DNA from: Thalassomonas viridans
GTDB lineage: Bacteria > Pseudomonadota > Gammaproteobacteria > Enterobacterales > Alteromonadaceae
Direction of reading: 5' to 3'
Assembly (NCBI RefSeq): GCF_000948985.2
Contig: NZ_CP059733.1
Coordinates: 1,054,001 to 1,118,000 of the forward strand
DNA: 64,000 nucleotides
Part shown: piece by piece, positions 51,187 to 60,165 of the stretch
Position numbering within the stretch: the first letter of the stretch is position 1
How the letters are laid out: each line of letters opens with the position of its first letter
Position numbers and translations under genes: made by a program
Notes under the pieces: model-generated
What the model was told of the DNA's origin: nothing
The model's input: the letters and a program-made list of their open reading frames with translations, nothing else
Databases searched by the model: none

Positions 51187-52392
51187 TTAGCCCGGACGGC
51201 CGTCGGCGCGGGGAGCGCTTAGCATAGGGCCGTATTTGAGGATAAAGGCGCCATAGGCAATAAACCAGCACACGGCGCTCAGTTCAACAAAATAGCTGGT
51301 AAAGGCAGGAGCGCCCCAGGGGCCGAAAACCCGCAGCAGGGCAGAGATGCTGATCAGGGCAAAGCCATAGGACAAGAGTTTTGGCGGCATTAACGGCCGG
51401 CCGGTATGGCCTAAACTGACCCGGCAGATCATCGCCAGGATCAAGCCCCCCATACCGCCTATGGTCAGCAGGTGCCAGACGTGGTTGCTGGGCACTTCGG
51501 CGATAAGATAGCTTACCCCTAACAGGATTAAGCCGAACCAGATAAATTTCAACGCCGCATGCAGGGACCACAACAGGGGAACGGCGAGAGTGATCCAAGG
51601 TCGCCAGCGGAACCAGCGTATGCCCTGGAAAATACCGGCGAAAATCAGCAGGCTGCCGAACAATACCGGGTTAAAGCCTGTCAGGGGCTGCAACAACAGG
51701 GATAAGGTGGCGATGGCCAGGGTAGCGGTGCAGGCCCTTTCCAGCCAGGGCAGGGGCTCGGCTTTCTTGGTGCCCGTGCCGTTGGCGGTAAACATAGGGG
51801 TTACCCGGCCGGCCATAACCGACATCAGCAGGGTAACCAGCATGACCGCGGTATAACCGGTAAAGTTGATCATAAAGGTTTGCGGATAAAGCGTGGCCAG
51901 GTACATTTCCAGGTTTACCAGGGTCAGCACCACCAACAAGGGCACAAAAAACAGGTTACGGTATTGCTTGATCGCCAGGATGGGGCGGGCAAGCACTATG
52001 GCCACCGCAGGTAAAAAACTGAGGTCGATAACGGCGCTCAGGGTATAGCCGAGCATGTCGGGAAACAGCAGCACCAGGCGGCCGGCGGCCCAGAGGGCGA
52101 ACAGTCCGGCCAGCACTTTGCCTTGTACCCCGCGGATACCGGTCCAGTTCTGCACCGCGGTTAACAGGAAACCGGCGATAATGGCGGCGGAAAAACCAAA
52201 CACCATTTCATGGATATGCCACCAGTAGCCGCCGGCAAAAGGAGCAAAGGCGGTGACTCCCCGGTAAATCAAGATCCAGACGAGCAGGCTGATCACGCTG
52301 AACAGTGCCCCGAACAGGAAAAACGGCCGGAAACCAAGACGAAAAAGCGGCTGGATTTGCTGCTCTTTCTGCATATCGGTAATTTGCATCAT
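51187..52392 (-). CDS. nnrS: NnrS family membrane protein
   Basis: A polytopic haem/copper protein linked to nitric-oxide tolerance. About twelve membrane segments are seen in 401 residues, with LFRLGFRPFFLFGALFSV at the start, YWWHIHEMVFGFSAAIIAGFLLTAVQNWTG and RVTPMFTANGTG, all family features; the His residues may bind metal. I start at ATG 52392 with AAGG 8 nt upstream; the longer frame is not conserved-looking. No nitrite or NO reductase adjoins it. Confidence 0.9.
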   Translation of the reverse strand: MMQITDMQKEQQIQPLFRLGFRPFFLFGALFSVISLLVWILIYRGVTAFAPFAGGYWWHIHEMVFGFSAAIIAGFLLTAVQNWTGIRGVQGKVLAGLFALWAAGRLVLLFPDMLGYTLSAVIDLSFLPAVAIVLARPILAIKQYRNLFFVPLLVVLTLVNLEMYLATLYPQTFMINFTGYTAVMLVTLLMSVMAGRVTPMFTANGTGTKKAEPLPWLERACTATLAIATLSLLLQPLTGFNPVLFGSLLIFAGIFQGIRWFRWRPWITLAVPLLWSLHAALKFIWFGLILLGVSYLIAEVPSNHVWHLLTIGGMGGLILAMICRVSLGHTGRPLMPPKLLSYGFALISISALLRVFGPWGAPAFTSYFVELSAVCWFIAYGAFILKYGPMLSAPRADGRPG

Positions 52393-52635
52393 AGAGAATA
52401 CCTTGCTGTAAGTAAGTGCGGGCAAGTTAAATAATGGCCTTATTATACGCTTTCGCCGCACAGAAAAACTGATGTGAGATCAAGTTATTTTCATCTTAAA
52501 ATGAAAATTTTTCACCGGGAAATCAGCTGCGCGGTGAGCAGCCGGGCTGACACTGGTGACGAATTATACTGGACATCACGGCCAAGTGCTTTTATTCTGG
52601 CCCGCTTGATAACAGCATAATAAAGCGGATTACGA

Positions 52636-53541
52636 GTGAAAAAAGCAGTATTATCTCTGGGGATGGCCATCTCCACTTTATTCCACGCCGGTGCGGTCCA
52701 GGCTGAAGAGCTGAAGTTTGCTTCATGGAATATCGCCTGGTTAGGCTCACATGAATACAATGAACGTAAAGACAAGGATTACCGGCAGCTGGCGCATTAT
52801 GCGAAAAAGCTGGATGCCGACGTTATCGCCCTGCAGGAAGTGGAAGACGAAAACTGGGCGCGTAAGGTTTTCGGCGACGACTATGATTATTACTTTTCCA
52901 CCAAAGACTGGGTGCAAAGGGTCGGGGTTGCGGTAAGAAAATCCACCGGTTATGCCGTTAAAGCCAAAGAGTATAAAGCCCTGGATGTTGGCCGGGTACG
53001 TAACGGCATGGATGTGACCCTGTCTAAAGGCGATAAAAAGATACAGCTTTTGGCGGTACACTTAAAATCCGGTTGTTTCGATTCGCCGCTGGATGAAAAA
53101 AGTGTCAGCGCCATGCCGAGTACCTCGGAAAAAGAAGCCAGACGTAAAGAAGCCTGCGAAAAGCTGAGTAAGCAGATCTCGCCGCTGGAAAACTGGATAG
53201 ATCAAAGGGCCGCCGAGCAAGTACCTTTTATTGTCCTGGGGGATTTCAACCGCCGCTTCTCCCGCGATATCGCGCTGAACTACCCGGAAAACAAGGGCCT
53301 GTGGCAGGCGCTGGACGATGAAGGGGCTGAAGATTTATGGACACCCACCGCCACTGCCGACTCGGCCTGTTGGGGCGGTTACTATAAAGATTACATCGAC
53401 CATATAGTGTTCAACCCGGAGGCGAAAAAGCGCTACGTGAAGGGCTCTTTTGATCAGCTGGTGTTTGATGAAAAATACAGCCGCGAGTTATCGCAAACCT
53501 TAAGTGATCACTGTCCGGTATCGGTGAAGATTAACCTATAG
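52636..53541 (+). CDS. Secreted endonuclease/exonuclease/phosphatase-fold protein
   Basis: A 301-residue EEP-fold protein with signal peptide (KKAVLSLGMAISTLFHAGAVQA). Catalytic elements: FASWNIAWLGS, VIALQEVEDENWA (metal Glu), FIVLGDFNRRFS (Asp/Asn) and the C-terminal LSDHCPVSVKI (Asp-His). Substrate may be nucleic acid or a phosphorylated small molecule; export suggests nutrient scavenging. It starts at GTG 52636. Divergent from nnrS. Confidence 0.88.
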   Translation: MKKAVLSLGMAISTLFHAGAVQAEELKFASWNIAWLGSHEYNERKDKDYRQLAHYAKKLDADVIALQEVEDENWARKVFGDDYDYYFSTKDWVQRVGVAVRKSTGYAVKAKEYKALDVGRVRNGMDVTLSKGDKKIQLLAVHLKSGCFDSPLDEKSVSAMPSTSEKEARRKEACEKLSKQISPLENWIDQRAAEQVPFIVLGDFNRRFSRDIALNYPENKGLWQALDDEGAEDLWTPTATADSACWGGYYKDYIDHIVFNPEAKKRYVKGSFDQLVFDEKYSRELSQTLSDHCPVSVKINL

Positions 53542-53561
53542 TGTTATAGCCAAGGTCAAGC

Positions 53562-53595
53562 AGAAGGGGCATTAACCTGGATGCCCCTTCTTTTT
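53562..53595. terminator. Bidirectional terminator
   Basis: AGAAGGGGCAT (53562-53572) is the perfect complement of 53581-53591, 8-nt loop, followed by TTTTT. It lies between convergent genes. Confidence 0.88.
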
Positions 53596-53609
53596 GTCCA
53601 AAGCTTAGG

Positions 53610-53876
53610 TTATTTGCTCAAGTCTGTGGGTTTTTCAATTTCATCCAGGGCTTCCTCCACTTCCAGCGCCAGGTCCGCCAGTTTGCCGGTAAGTACGTTC
53701 TGGGCATCATTCAGGCCGCGGTTATAGAAATACACGCCGATTTTCTCGGCAAAAAAATCCAGTAAAAATTCGGCATCGAATTGTCCCAGGTCCTGATCCA
53801 GCTCCCTCTGGAAATATTTCTGTACCTGGGTGACTATGGTTTGTTTTTCTTCTTCTGAAAAGGTGATGATGGCCAT
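53610..53876 (-). CDS. DUF2164 family protein
   Basis: An 88-residue protein with the family pattern FSEEEKQTIVTQVQKYFQRELDQDLGQFDAEFLLDFFAEKIGVYFYNRGLNDAQ. No function is established. It follows the propeller gene by 25 bp on the same strand and may share its transcript. Confidence 0.85.
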   Translation of the reverse strand: MAIITFSEEEKQTIVTQVQKYFQRELDQDLGQFDAEFLLDFFAEKIGVYFYNRGLNDAQNVLTGKLADLALEVEEALDEIEKPTDLSK

Positions 53877-53901
53877 AAAAAGTCCTGTTGTTTAAAAGTG
53901 A

Positions 53902-54963
53902 TTAGTGGCTGCCGGTTGTGTTATCTGCTGTCTCCCGTGGAGTAAAAACCGCAACTTTGCCTTCGGCCCCAGCGGCCAGAATCACGGCATTGTTTGCGGC
54001 CAGGGTATAAAAGCCTTTTTGGTCGAAAGCTTGCCAGCTGCTGCCGTGATCATAGGAGATATCTGTGCTCAGTTTGCCCGTGGCCAGGCAGGTGCTTTTG
54101 ATGCAGCTCATGGCGGTGCGCAGGCCGTGCTGTCCCGAATCCGTTAGCTGCCATTTTTCCCCGGAAAAAGCGGCGATATTTGCATAGCTCCCGTCGCGCT
54201 CAAGGTAATCTCCCCCCAGGGCGAATAGCTGCCGGCGGCTGTTAAAGGCCAGGGCATAGGGACCGGCGGTTTTCGTTGCCCGGTAGAGGGGCAGCGGCTG
54301 CTTTTGCCAGTGTCTGCCGCCATCCCGGCTATGGTAAATAAAAGCGGATAAGCCGCCGCTGGTAAACCAGATGTTGCTGCTGTCAAGGGCCACCAGGGTA
54401 TTGCCGCTGGCGGCAAACGCCACTTCGTGCTCGCTTAGCGGCGGCAGGCGGGTGGGATCGATTCTCTGCCAGCTCTTGCCCTGATCTTGGGTGTGTTCGA
54501 GCACAAAGTGACCGGCGACGGGATCGCCGAGCAAAAAGCCTTGTTGCTGGCTGGTAAAGGCAATGGAGTCATAAAAGCCTTTTTCATCCCGGTTGGTTTT
54601 AAGCAGCTGCCAGCTTTTCCCCTGGTTTTGGGTGATAAATAATTTAGACTTTTCCCCTTCCCCGGCAGACATGACAATGGCGGTGTCTTCGTTAAGCACC
54701 TCGATATCCCTGAAATCATGCTGTTCGGTTAATTCCGGGGAAACATCCAGCCAGCTTTTACCGCTGTTCTTGCTCAGGTATACCCGGTTTTTCGAGCCTG
54801 CCACCCATAAGGTTTTTTTCGTTGCCGCACTGCTTCTTAGCGAGGCTTTTACCGGCAACTGGCTGACTTGCCAGCCTCCGGCAGCTTCTGCGCTTAAGGG
54901 AAAATTCACGCCGGTCAACACCAGCAATAAAATGCCCAAAGGCAGGAAGGCGGGGAGCTTCAT
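53902..54963 (-). CDS. Exported YCF48/BNR-type beta-propeller protein
   Basis: A 353-residue protein with a signal peptide ending SAEAA and repeated Asp-box/BNR motifs: SKNSGKSWLDV, TQNQGKSWQLL, TQDQGKSWQRI, SRDGGRHWQKQ and SYDHGSSWQAF. These spaced S/T-x-D/N-x-G-x-x-W units build a sialidase-like propeller. No catalytic residues of a sialidase are apparent; YCF48-type proteins often assist assembly of metal enzymes, which is only a suggestion here. Confidence 0.88.
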   Translation of the reverse strand: MKLPAFLPLGILLLVLTGVNFPLSAEAAGGWQVSQLPVKASLRSSAATKKTLWVAGSKNRVYLSKNSGKSWLDVSPELTEQHDFRDIEVLNEDTAIVMSAGEGEKSKLFITQNQGKSWQLLKTNRDEKGFYDSIAFTSQQQGFLLGDPVAGHFVLEHTQDQGKSWQRIDPTRLPPLSEHEVAFAASGNTLVALDSSNIWFTSGGLSAFIYHSRDGGRHWQKQPLPLYRATKTAGPYALAFNSRRQLFALGGDYLERDGSYANIAAFSGEKWQLTDSGQHGLRTAMSCIKSTCLATGKLSTDISYDHGSSWQAFDQKGFYTLAANNAVILAAGAEGKVAVFTPRETADNTTGSH

Positions 54964-55259
54964 TGGTTGTACTTCCTTGGATGTGTTTTTTAACAGTAGT
55001 TACTATCGATAATAATGAAATGATAAACAAGCACTTTATGCTATTTGCTGTTTTGGAGAAGCGGATTTTAGCGGGTAATAGCCGCACAGGTTTATGCCGG
55101 CGCTATAAGTGAAAACTTCTTTGCGTAACAGATAATCCATTATAGTTATAACCAGGCCGTTTTTATTGTTTAAAAGTTTTTAATATATATTAGATTGTTT
55201 TGTTATATGTGGTTAGAATGGCTTGATATTATCAAATTTTACCAATAAAAGTAGTTCTT

Positions 55260-57569
55260 ATGCTGACGCTTACTGATATCCAACCGCAAAAAGACGAGAT
55301 TTATCTCGATAACAATGCCACGACCCCGGTATTGCCTCAGGCCGCGGCGGCGGCATCTCATGCCATGCAGCTTTGTTATGGTAACCCCAGCAGCAGCCAT
55401 ATTACCGGTATTAAGGCCAAGTATATTTTAGAGACCACGCGCAACCTGGTGCGTAAGGTTATCGGTGCCCCCAGCGGTGAGATCACTTTTACCAGCGGCG
55501 CCACCGAAGGCATACAGACGGCGATCATTTCGGCGCTGAATGCCACACGCGGGCAGGCGGCAACAGCGGATAAGCCGGTACTTTTATACGGCGCCACCGA
55601 GCATAAGGCGGTGCCGGAAACGTTAAAACACTGGAATAATATGCTCAATATCGGCGCCGAGGTGCTGGCGATTCCCGTCGATGAGCGCGGCATTTTAGAT
55701 CTGGACTTTATCCGCCGGCATGTAGCGGATGCCCTGATCATCTGTACCATGGCCGCCAATAACGAAACCGGGGTGTTCCAGGATCTGAAAGCGCTTGAGT
55801 CGGTGATCCGCCAGGGCAACGACAAGGTTTTGTGGATGGTGGATTGCGTACAGGCCCTGGGAAAATTCTCCCTGGATATTGCCAATACCACAATCGACTA
55901 CGCCCCTTTTAGCGGCCATAAATTATATGCCCCCAAGGGAATAGGTATTTTGTATGTGCGTGAAGGCGCTCCCTATACCCCCTTTATTGCCGGCGGCGGC
56001 CAGGAAAGCGGCTTGCGCTCGGGCACAGAAAATTTACCCGGTATTGCCGCCATCCAGGCGATCTTATCCCTGCTGGACGACGAAGAAGACGATACCTTTA
56101 AAAGCCATGAAGTTTTGCTCGGTTACCGCAAGCAGTTAAGCGATACCTTATGCGAGGCATTCCCGGATATTGTCTTTAACCATGACTTTGCCTGTTCATT
56201 ACCCACCACGTTAAATTTTTCCGTTAAGGGCCTGTCCAGCAAAGACATCATGGATTTGTTTGATGCCGCCCATATCCGGGTGAGCTCAGGCTCCGCCTGT
56301 TCGTCGAAAGTCAGCGGCAGTTTTGTGCTTGAAGCCATGGGCAAACCCAAGTGGCAAAGTGACTCGGCTATCCGTATGTCTTTCGGTCCCGCCACCACAC
56401 AGCAGGAAATCGATGATGCCTGCGAGGCGATTAAAAAGGCGGTTAAGGCTTTGCACCATAGCTGTTTGATCCTCTCGGATACCCAGGATAACAGCGAATT
56501 TGCCGTTGATGGCCTGCAGCAATGGGTTTATGACCAGCAGTGTACCTGGTGTTATGTCGACAAAGCGGCGGGGGAGTGTATCGTCCTGGACATGATCCCC
56601 GAACTGGTGAATAAATTCCAGACCCTGGTGAAGTGCCAGAACTATCAGGTTAACGGTGTCTTGGAAACCCACCGCCATGACGGCCAGCTGCTCAGCAGTG
56701 AAATTGTCCGTGAGCTGATCTCCGGGCAAATGTTGTCCAGCGATTATGATCACCTCGGCTGGAATAAGCATAACACTGAACTGACTTTGCAGAACGGCCA
56801 GCAGGTCAGTGCCATAAATATCGGCACTAAAGTTCTGGCGAAACTCCCCCTGCCGGGACACACAGAAAACAGTGTCTGTTATCTGCTGGGGACGGCCAAA
56901 GAAGGCAGGCTGGAGGCGCAGGACATCGAATTTGCCTTTGTCGGCGATACCCTGCAGATCGGCGGCCTGGGCCGGGTGGACTTGCCGGAAAGCAGCGCCG
57001 AAAAAATGTATGAATCTTTACGTAATTTGGCCGCGGTGATCGCCGATGATACCTTGATCTGCCCCAGCCATGATTATCAGCAGCTGTTCAGTACCTGCCT
57101 GGCCATGGAAAAGCGTACCAACCGGTTACTCAGCGATGTCCTGGCGGGAGAAATCAATGCCGGGGAGTTTAAACAACAAAAAGCTCTGGTAGATACTAAA
57201 CTGCCGCCGGCGGATCACCATAATTATTGCGGCAGCATCAGCACCAGCTCTGCGGATATCGGCCATATTACCCCGGATAAACTTAAACAGTTTATGGCAG
57301 ACAACCCCGGAGCCACGATTGTCGATGTCCGCGAGCCCCATGAATTTGACGCCTACCCGGAAGAGTGCGTGTCCGGTAAAGCCCTGGTGAATATTCCCCT
57401 GTCGCAGCTGACCAATTTTGTCAACCGGCACAGGCAGGAAAAAAGCAGCAGCACTTTTGTCTGTATCTGCCGCAGCGGCAACCGCAGCGATGCGGCAGCC
57501 AGGACCCTGAGCCGTTACGGTTTTAACAAGGTTTATCATGTTCCCGGGGGCTTTGCCCTGTTGTCTTAA
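55260..57569 (+). CDS. Three-domain sulfur enzyme: cysteine desulfurase + persulfide dioxygenase-like + rhodanese
   Basis: A 769-residue fusion. Residues ~10-400 are a NifS/IscS-type desulfurase: PLP Lys221 in SGHK and catalytic Cys347 in VSSGSACSS. Residues ~420-640 are a metallo-beta-lactamase fold like ETHE1: H471 (ETHRHDGQ), H534 (PGHTENS) and D563 (GDTLQIGGLGR) keep the mononuclear iron ligands, and H604 lies in CPSHDY; the D-H of the ETHxHxDH motif is replaced by G-Q. Residues ~665-769 are a rhodanese with active Cys737 in CRSGNRS. It could make, carry and oxidise persulfide in one chain. The small CxxC protein and iscX follow on the same strand. Confidence 0.9.
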   Translation: MLTLTDIQPQKDEIYLDNNATTPVLPQAAAAASHAMQLCYGNPSSSHITGIKAKYILETTRNLVRKVIGAPSGEITFTSGATEGIQTAIISALNATRGQAATADKPVLLYGATEHKAVPETLKHWNNMLNIGAEVLAIPVDERGILDLDFIRRHVADALIICTMAANNETGVFQDLKALESVIRQGNDKVLWMVDCVQALGKFSLDIANTTIDYAPFSGHKLYAPKGIGILYVREGAPYTPFIAGGGQESGLRSGTENLPGIAAIQAILSLLDDEEDDTFKSHEVLLGYRKQLSDTLCEAFPDIVFNHDFACSLPTTLNFSVKGLSSKDIMDLFDAAHIRVSSGSACSSKVSGSFVLEAMGKPKWQSDSAIRMSFGPATTQQEIDDACEAIKKAVKALHHSCLILSDTQDNSEFAVDGLQQWVYDQQCTWCYVDKAAGECIVLDMIPELVNKFQTLVKCQNYQVNGVLETHRHDGQLLSSEIVRELISGQMLSSDYDHLGWNKHNTELTLQNGQQVSAINIGTKVLAKLPLPGHTENSVCYLLGTAKEGRLEAQDIEFAFVGDTLQIGGLGRVDLPESSAEKMYESLRNLAAVIADDTLICPSHDYQQLFSTCLAMEKRTNRLLSDVLAGEINAGEFKQQKALVDTKLPPADHHNYCGSISTSSADIGHITPDKLKQFMADNPGATIVDVREPHEFDAYPEECVSGKALVNIPLSQLTNFVNRHRQEKSSSTFVCICRSGNRSDAAARTLSRYGFNKVYHVPGGFALLS

Positions 57570-57690
57570 TCTTCCCGGATCAGGGCGCAAGTGCCCGGAT
57601 GTGGCGGTAAAGACTTCACCCGGGAAGTCTTATAGGGTATATACTAGTATGCATAATTGATATCTGGGCAGGCGCTACCGGGACATAAGG

Positions 57691-57822
57691 GTGAAAAAAT
57701 CAATGAAATCATGGTGGCATACCGATTGTAAGTTATGCCGAAAAACCCGGGTTATTTTTGTGTGGTTAGTCTTGATGCTGCTTGCCGATTTTTTATGGTT
57801 TCATCTGGTATTTAGGGGCTGA
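57691..57822 (+). CDS. Small CxxC membrane protein upstream of iscX
   Basis: 43 codons from GTG 57691 (or 39 from ATG 57703). HTDCKLCRKT gives a CxxC pair, followed by one membrane helix (VIFVWLVLMLLADFLWFHLVF). Its stop is one base from the iscX ATG, which suggests coupling. No family is recognised; a redox or metal role for the Cys pair is guesswork. Confidence 0.5.
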   Translation: MKKSMKSWWHTDCKLCRKTRVIFVWLVLMLLADFLWFHLVFRG

Positions 57823-57823
57823 T

Positions 57824-58024
57824 ATGGCATTGTACTGGTCTGATTCACGAGAAATTGCCTTGGAGTTAATGGAGCGGCATCCGCATGTCGATCCGCTGAC
57901 AATACATTTTACCGAGTTAAGGGACTGGGTGCTGGCGCTGGAAGATTTTGCCGACGATCCTAAGCATTGTGGCGAACGGGTTTTGGAAGGCATACAAATG
58001 GCCTGGCTGGATGAGGTGGACTGA
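57824..58024 (+). CDS. iscX: IscX-like iron-sulfur assembly accessory protein
   Basis: A 66-residue acidic protein. LYWSDSREIALELMERHPHVDPLTIHFTELRDWVLALEDFADDP ends in GIQMAWLDEVD, matching E. coli IscX (YfhJ), an iron/IscS-binding modulator of Fe-S assembly. Here it is not in an isc operon but next to the cysteine desulfurase fusion, so it may serve that enzyme. Start at ATG 57824; the longer frame from 57782 is less likely. Confidence 0.85.
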   Translation: MALYWSDSREIALELMERHPHVDPLTIHFTELRDWVLALEDFADDPKHCGERVLEGIQMAWLDEVD

Positions 58025-58059
58025 TACCGTTAACCAACGACCCGCTAATGCCGTTCAGC

Positions 58060-58113
58060 GGCGAACGGGTTTTGGAAGGCATTCAAATGGCCTGGCTGGA
58101 TGAAGTCGATTAA
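58060..58113 (+). pseudogene. Duplicated 3' end of iscX
   Basis: 54 bp equivalent to 57971-58024 (89 bp apart), encoding GERVLEGIQMAWLDEVD and a stop. The five differences are synonymous: ATA/ATT, GAG/GAA, GTG/GTC, GAC/GAT and stop TGA/TAA. Only a 22-codon frame (ATG 58048) remains, so it is read as the remnant of a second iscX copy. Confidence 0.75.
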
Positions 58114-58369
58114 GGCATCCAAATAGTCTGTACGGTAAGCTGGACTGACCAGCACCGGTGTTTTAACGGAAAATCAGGCCCTGTGAGGCATTTTTTCGCC
58201 GCTTACTTTTCCTGACCAACTGGTTGGCTTTTTTGTCGGCAAAACTTCCTTTATACTGTGCCCGCTTCATTTTCTGTCCGGAGAAAATTCCGCTTCATTT
58301 AAGAAAATGAACAATTTATAACGGCATCCGCTACAATTATTCACTCTAATCTAAGTTATATCATCACCT
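58114..58369. other. Gap upstream of the malic enzyme
   Basis: 256 bp with no gene. A TATACT -10-like hexamer at 58252-58257 may belong to the maeA promoter; I cannot assign a good -35. Confidence 0.35.
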
Positions 58370-60070
58370 ATGAACCAAAGCAGCAAAAGCAAAAAACGTC
58401 CGCTATATATTCCCTATGCCGGTCCCGCCTTACTGGAAACCCCTTTGTTAAACAAAGGCAGCGCCTTTAGCGCACAGGAGCGGGCAAGTTTCAACTTAAC
58501 AGGTTTATTGCCGCCAAGTTATGAGAGCATAGAAGAGCAGGTCGAGCGGGCCTATATGCAATACAGCAGCTTTAGTAATAACCTCAACAAGCATATTTAT
58601 TTGCGGGCGATCCAGGACAACAATGAAACCTTGTTCCATCGCCTGATCCAGGCACACCTGGCGGAAATGATGCCGATCATTTATACCCCCACAGTAGGCG
58701 ATGCCTGCGAGCAGTTCTCAGATATTTACCGCAGCTCCCGCGGCTTGTTTATTTCCTACGCCGAACGCGATCATATCGATGATATTCTGCGCAACGCCAC
58801 TAAAAACAAGGTGAAAGTGATAGTGGTCACCGACGGCGAACGTATTCTTGGCCTTGGCGACCAGGGCATAGGGGGCATGGGGATCCCGATCGGCAAGCTG
58901 TCCTTATATACCGCCTGTGGCGGCATCAGCCCTGCCTATACCTTGCCGGTGATGCTGGATGTCGGCACCAATAACGAAAAGCTGCTGAACGATCCTATGT
59001 ATATGGGCTGGCGCCATAAGCGTATCGGTCAGGCGGAATACGACGAATTTGTCGATCTCTTTATCCAGGCGGTAAAACGCCGCTGGCCTCATGTGATGCT
59101 GCAATTTGAAGATTTCGCCCAGCCCAATGCCATGCCGCTGCTCAACCGTTACCGCGACGAGATTTGCTGCTTTAATGACGATATCCAGGGCACGGCATCT
59201 GTGACCGTAGGTTCTCTGCTGGCGGCCTGCCGCACTAAAGGAGTGCCCCTGTCGTCGCAAAAAGTCGCTTTTGTCGGCGCCGGCTCTGCCGGTTGCGGTA
59301 TTGCCGAGCAGATCATCAGCCAGATGGTCAGCGAAGGCGCTTCACCCGAGCAGGCTCGCAGCCAGGTGTATATGATCGACCGTTACGGTTTGTTAACCCA
59401 GGGCATGGGAGAGTTAAGGGATTTCCAGGAAAAACTGGTGCAGAGTAAAGCAGCGGTTGCTGCCTGGAATATCGGAGGGGAATACGCCTCTTTGCTGGAA
59501 GTGATGAATAACGCCAAACCGGACATACTGATCGGGGTTTCCGGCCAGGCAGGTTTGTTTACCGAAGAAATTATCCGGGCAATGAAATCCCATTGCGACT
59601 TGCCTATCATCTTCCCGTTAAGCAACCCGTCCCGCCAGGTGGAAGCCACGCCTGAGCAGGTGATCCATTGGACCGAAGGGGAAGTGATCATTGCCACCGG
59701 CAGTCCGTTTGAGCCGGTAGACTATAAAGGCAAGACCTATCCTGTGGCCCAGTGCAACAACAGTTATATTTTCCCGGGCATAGGTCTGGGCATAGTGTCC
59801 GCGAATGTTAACCGCATCACCGATGAAATGCTGATGGTGGCCAGTGAAACCCTGGCGAATAACTCTCCGCTGGCCAATACCGGGGAAGGTGAGCTGCTGC
59901 CGCCGCTGACGGCAATTGCCGATTTAAGCAAGGCCATCGCCTTTAACATCGGCAAGCTGGCGATGAAACAGGGACTGGCGCTGGAACTATCGGATGAAAT
60001 GCTGACGGCGAAGATTGAGCGTAACTTCTGGAAACCCGAATACCGGGAGTACCGCAGGATCAGTATTTAA
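58370..60070 (+). CDS. maeA: NAD-dependent malic enzyme (oxaloacetate-decarboxylating)
   Basis: Oxidatively decarboxylates malate to pyruvate. 566 aa, SfcA/MaeA type. [25 protein letters not shown] holds the catalytic Tyr region. [44 protein letters not shown] (metal Asp) and the NAD site [18 protein letters not shown] follow. No phosphotransacetylase domain. Single gene. Confidence 0.96.
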   Translation: MNQSSKSKKRPLYIPYAGPALLETPLLNKGSAFSAQERASFNLTGLLPPSYESIEEQVERAYMQYSSFSNNLNKHIYLRAIQDNNETLFHRLIQAHLAEMMPIIYTPTVGDACEQFSDIYRSSRGLFISYAERDHIDDILRNATKNKVKVIVVTDGERILGLGDQGIGGMGIPIGKLSLYTACGGISPAYTLPVMLDVGTNNEKLLNDPMYMGWRHKRIGQAEYDEFVDLFIQAVKRRWPHVMLQFEDFAQPNAMPLLNRYRDEICCFNDDIQGTASVTVGSLLAACRTKGVPLSSQKVAFVGAGSAGCGIAEQIISQMVSEGASPEQARSQVYMIDRYGLLTQGMGELRDFQEKLVQSKAAVAAWNIGGEYASLLEVMNNAKPDILIGVSGQAGLFTEEIIRAMKSHCDLPIIFPLSNPSRQVEATPEQVIHWTEGEVIIATGSPFEPVDYKGKTYPVAQCNNSYIFPGIGLGIVSANVNRITDEMLMVASETLANNSPLANTGEGELLPPLTAIADLSKAIAFNIGKLAMKQGLALELSDEMLTAKIERNFWKPEYREYRRISI

Positions 60071-60085
60071 TTTTCATTAAATGTT

Positions 60086-60130
60086 AGCGGCGTCATTCAG
60101 CTGGTTGGGCAGAGTGACGCCGCTGCCGTT
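60086..60130 (+). terminator. Terminator after maeA
   Basis: AGCGGCGTCA (60086-60095) is the perfect complement of 60115-60124, with a 19-nt loop; the tail GCCGTTTTA is only moderately T-rich. Confidence 0.6.
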
Positions 60131-60165
60131 TTATCCCAGGTTACTCTGGGTTAAATTCCCCCGGG

